Source of the DNA: Phycisphaerales bacterium | GTDB lineage: Bacteria > Bacteroidota > Bacteroidia > Chitinophagales > Chitinophagaceae | Reading direction: 5' to 3' | DNA length: 44,609 bases | Assembly (NCBI GenBank): GCA_030054025.1 | Contig: JASGCQ010000011.1 | Coordinates: forward strand, 1-44,609 | Shown here: piece after piece, positions 42,468 to 44,609 of the stretch | How the letters are laid out: every line of letters starts with the position of its first letter | Numbering within the stretch: position 1 is the stretch's first letter | The notes under the pieces: generated by a model | The model's input: the letters and a program-made list of their open reading frames with translations, nothing else | Told to the model about the DNA's origin: nothing | Database searches by the model: none | Program-made: the position numbers and the translations under genes

Positions 42468-42625
42468 GGTACAAAATAATTATCTAATTGGTGTTGTTTA
42501 TCAAAAATGATTATATATAAATATAGTATTTTATATATGCTTGCACTGGATAGGCCTTAACAGAAAAATAATATCGGGAAAATAACGAATCTCGGAAAAG
42601 CTGCGTACTTTTAGTATAATTTCCC

Positions 42626-42675
42626 AAACCAAACCAAACCAAACCAAACCAAACCAAACCAAACCAAACCAAACC
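42626..42675 (+). repeat. Ten perfect AAACC units upstream of the FG-GAP gene
   Basis: A pentanucleotide microsatellite of ten exact AAACC copies ends 14 bp before the ATG at 42690. A TAA (42687-42689) stands in frame directly before that ATG, so the repeat cannot be inside the coding frame. A change in copy number would alter promoter spacing or the 5' leader in 5-bp steps, not the frame. The same tract read on the minus strand makes an apparent VWFGL-repeat open frame, which is an artefact. Confidence 0.95.
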
Positions 42676-42689
42676 AAAAATGAAATTAA

Positions 42690-44609
42690 ATGAAACGATA
42701 CTACCTATTTTTACTGCTACCCTTAGCAGGCTACACTCCCGCCACAGCCCAGTATGGTGCTTGTACAACCGTAGATTATATCCAAGCTCCAAGTTTAACA
42801 AGCAGCAGCCTTGGCGATGGCTTCGGTGCTAAAACGGTCATCAGTGCCGATGGCAATACTTTGGCTGTGGGCAATAAAAACGAAAGTCGCTCGGGAACGG
42901 GCGTCAATCCAGCAGTTACGGGCTCTGTTGCAGGAGCTGGTGCTGTCTTTGTTTATACCCGTGCCGATAGTTTGAGCATCTGGGTAGTCCAAGCCTACAT
43001 CAAAGCCTCCAATACGGGAACGTCCGATCTTTTTGGTGCTTCAGTAGCATTAAGTGCCGATGGCACTACCTTAGCGGTAGGCGCCTATGGCGAAGCTGGC
43101 AACGGAACGGGTATTAATCCTGCGAATAATAATTTAGCCGCCGGTGCAGGCGCAGTCTATATCTATACCCGTAGTGGCAGTACTTGGAGCTTTACCCATT
43201 ATATCAAAGCTTCCAATACAAATTCCGGCGATAATTTTGGAATCTCCGTATCCCTGAGCGGCGATGCTACTACCTTAGTGGTAGGTGCCTACAACGAAGA
43301 TGGCAGCGGCACCGGTATTAATCCTGCGGATAATAATTCCGCCGGCGGTGCAGGTGCTGCCTATATCTATACCCGCAGTGGCAGCACTTGGAGCTTTACA
43401 GACTATATCAAAGCCTCCAATACGGGAAGCATCGATAATTTTGGAGGTGTCGTATCCCTAAGCAGCGATGCGACTACCTTAGCGGTAAGTGCCTATCTCG
43501 AATCAGGAAGCGGCAAGGGTATTAATCCTGCGGATAACGATTCCGCCAGCTATTCAGGGGCGGTCTATACCTATACCCGTAGTGGCAGTACTTGGTCTTT
43601 TAGTGCTTATATCAAAGCGTCCAATACGAGTTCCTTCGATTTTTTTGGAAACGCTCTATCCCTAAGCAGCGATGGCACTACCTTAGCGGTAGGATCCAGT
43701 AGCGAAGCGGGCAGCGGCAAGGGTATTAATCCTGCGGATAATGATTCTGCCGGCGGTGCAGGGGCGGTCTATATCTATACCCGTAGTGGCAGCACTTGGA
43801 TCTTTACAGACTATATCAAAGCTTCCAATACGGATGCCAATGATAATTTTGGATACTCCCTATCCCTAAGCAGCGATGGTACTAGCTTAGCGGTAGGTGC
43901 CTGGAACGAAGATGGTAGCGGCAGGGGTATCAATCCTGCCGACAACAATTTGTCCTCGGCTAGCGGTGCCGCCTACCTTTTTAAACGCACGGCAGGGCTT
44001 TGGGCTCAAAATGCCTATATCAAAGCACCGATAAACGCAGCAAATGATTATTTTGGCTCAAGCATTAGCCTGAGTGCTAATGGAGCCAATTGGGTCATTG
44101 GTGCCGCTGGCGACAAAAGTTCAGGCCTAGGGGTCAATCCGGTCAAAAACAGTTCGGGTACTCAATATGGTGCCGTATGGGTCTATAACCAATACGGAGT
44201 TACCATACCCCGACTAACCACCGATGGTACCGTCAATAAGGCAACTATCTGTGCAGCACCGCTGTACATCTATCTGAAAGATACTAGCGATAAGAGCGCA
44301 CGTAGAGCTATAGCCCGCATCTTCAAAAATGCTAATTCCTTTACTGTGGATAGTGCTTTTGTAGATGCTAGCAATACGGGTACTTACCTCGCTACCGGCG
44401 CTGGGCAAAGCACCCAACTGATGCGCAGAATGCTCAGTATCCATACGACACCTGCTTCGGGGCTAACCGTAAACGGCGGTCCTATTGTCCGCTTCTACTA
44501 CGATACGAGCGAAAAAAACACACAAATCCCTACTGCCACTTATCCTACCCAAGTTTGGTTCAAGCATCCGAACGACAAGGCGAGTACTTTGTCCGATTTG
44601 GTGTATAAT
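42690..44609 (+). CDS. Secreted FG-GAP/propeller surface protein, 3' end beyond the window
   Basis: The frame is open for 640 codons to the window end. A signal peptide (MKRYYLFLLLPLAGYTPATAQ) is followed by seven repeats that begin with YIQA or YIKA at residues 30, 103, 171, 239, 307, 375 and 443. From the second repeat the period is 68 residues (204 bp). Each contains a D-x-FG, then SLSxDGTTLAVGA, a Gly-rich GINPADN and AGAVYIYTRSG. This is an FG-GAP/integrin-alpha-like pattern, and seven repeats would form a seven-bladed propeller. A different domain starts at about residue 512 (ATICAAPLYIYLKD). The sorting signal would lie beyond the window. Its start is the first ATG after an in-frame TAA; the ATG at 42680 opens only a 50-codon frame. 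Confidence 0.85.
   Translation, partial: MKRYYLFLLLPLAGYTPATAQYGACTTVDYIQAPSLTSSSLGDGFGAKTVISADGNTLAVGNKNESRSGTGVNPAVTGSVAGAGAVFVYTRADSLSIWVVQAYIKASNTGTSDLFGASVALSADGTTLAVGAYGEAGNGTGINPANNNLAAGAGAVYIYTRSGSTWSFTHYIKASNTNSGDNFGISVSLSGDATTLVVGAYNEDGSGTGINPADNNSAGGAGAAYIYTRSGSTWSFTDYIKASNTGSIDNFGGVVSLSSDATTLAVSAYLESGSGKGINPADNDSASYSGAVYTYTRSGSTWSFSAYIKASNTSSFDFFGNALSLSSDGTTLAVGSSSEAGSGKGINPADNDSAGGAGAVYIYTRSGSTWIFTDYIKASNTDANDNFGYSLSLSSDGTSLAVGAWNEDGSGRGINPADNNLSSASGAAYLFKRTAGLWAQNAYIKAPINAANDYFGSSISLSANGANWVIGAAGDKSSGLGVNPVKNSSGTQYGAVWVYNQYGVTIPRLTTDGTVNKATICAAPLYIYLKDTSDKSARRAIARIFKNANSFTVDSAFVDASNTGTYLATGAGQSTQLMRRMLSIHTTPASGLTVNGGPIVRFYYDTSEKNTQIPTATYPTQVWFKHPNDKASTLSDLVYN

Larger units (their letters stand above)
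42009..42689. other. Gene-poor region between divergent polysaccharide and FG-GAP genes
   Basis: No intact gene is seen in the roughly 680 bp. On the minus strand 42299-42467 carries fragments with coding character: IDFSPIPSAKELEKLFRRK in one frame and SFLLHLLPAHRKFLEYAQK, ending EEGDWD and a TGA, in another, separated by a frame change. The family is unknown. TACTTTTA at 42606-42613 weakly resembles a -7 element. The right end is the AAACC repeat tract. Confidence 0.5.

Noticed and set aside
42511-42801. Minus-strand open frame with a repeated VWFGL sequence
   Set aside because: It arises only because the AAACC tract has no stop codon in any frame; it runs antisense over the start of the FG-GAP gene and has no family features.
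42680-42830. Alternative ATG directly after the AAACC tract
   Set aside because: It opens only about 50 codons out of frame with the signal peptide and the propeller repeats.
1-44609. CRISPR arrays, tRNA, rRNA, tmRNA or RNase P RNA
   Set aside because: No spaced direct repeats, no conserved tRNA T-loop signature and no rRNA segments were noticed; a covariance-model scan would be needed to exclude small RNAs.

Overview
The window looks like chromosome from a low-GC member of the Bacteroidota, probably of the Chitinophagales/Saprospirales type. This rests on the gene content (GldE, PorT-like outer-membrane barrels, DUF2490, a Bacteroidota-style CcmC/CcmD pair, a ParAB operon) and on promoter-like sites of the form TTG-N19-TAnnTTTG. 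No rRNA, tRNA or CRISPR array was found by reading.

Layout. Positions 1-2640, minus strand: an Rhs/YD-repeat accessory region. It holds a short Rhs tip gene (988-2595), a two-helix membrane protein 11 bp downstream that could be its immunity protein (527-976), a transposase remnant, and a second, near-identical Rhs core fragment running off the left edge. 2971-8646: chromosome partitioning (parA-parB), a YkgJ-like Cys-cluster protein, a decayed RDD-family membrane protein, an ECF sigma factor, HU, and an E2 acyltransferase. 8780-15335: an outer-membrane barrel and kdtA (Kdo transferase), a conserved acidic protein, gmk, dnaX, and a tandem pair of PorT-like barrels. 15358-20039: a small conserved protein, a PhnP-like metallo-hydrolase, glutamate dehydrogenase, CcmD/CcmC and a DUF6629-like membrane protein. 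20072-22370: a TauE/SafE permease and a persulfide dioxygenase-rhodanese fusion, a sulfide/persulfide handling pair.

22505-30055, minus strand: a compact locus transcribed in the order SulP permease, outer-membrane protein, DUF2490 protein, DabA, DabB. It looks like an inorganic-carbon accumulation operon with its own outer-membrane proteins. dabA is split by a 9-A homopolymer. 30170-35278: small secreted protein, DUF423, RimO, Der with an unusual acidic linker, and GldE. 35338-42008, minus strand: two GT4 glycosyltransferases, a Wzy/O-antigen-ligase-like protein, an MBOAT and an AlgJ/AlgX-like protein, together a surface polysaccharide assembly and O-acetylation operon.

42626-44609, plus strand: ten perfect AAACC units lie 14 bp upstream of an open, 3'-truncated gene for a secreted protein with seven FG-GAP-like repeats at a near-perfect 204-bp period, which suggests a seven-bladed propeller.

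Two findings deserve first attention. One is a 10-A run in dnaX at the end of the ATPase/collar part, where either a +1 or a -1 slip meets a stop within a few codons (a Thermus-like tau/gamma arrangement). The other is the 9-A run that splits dabA.
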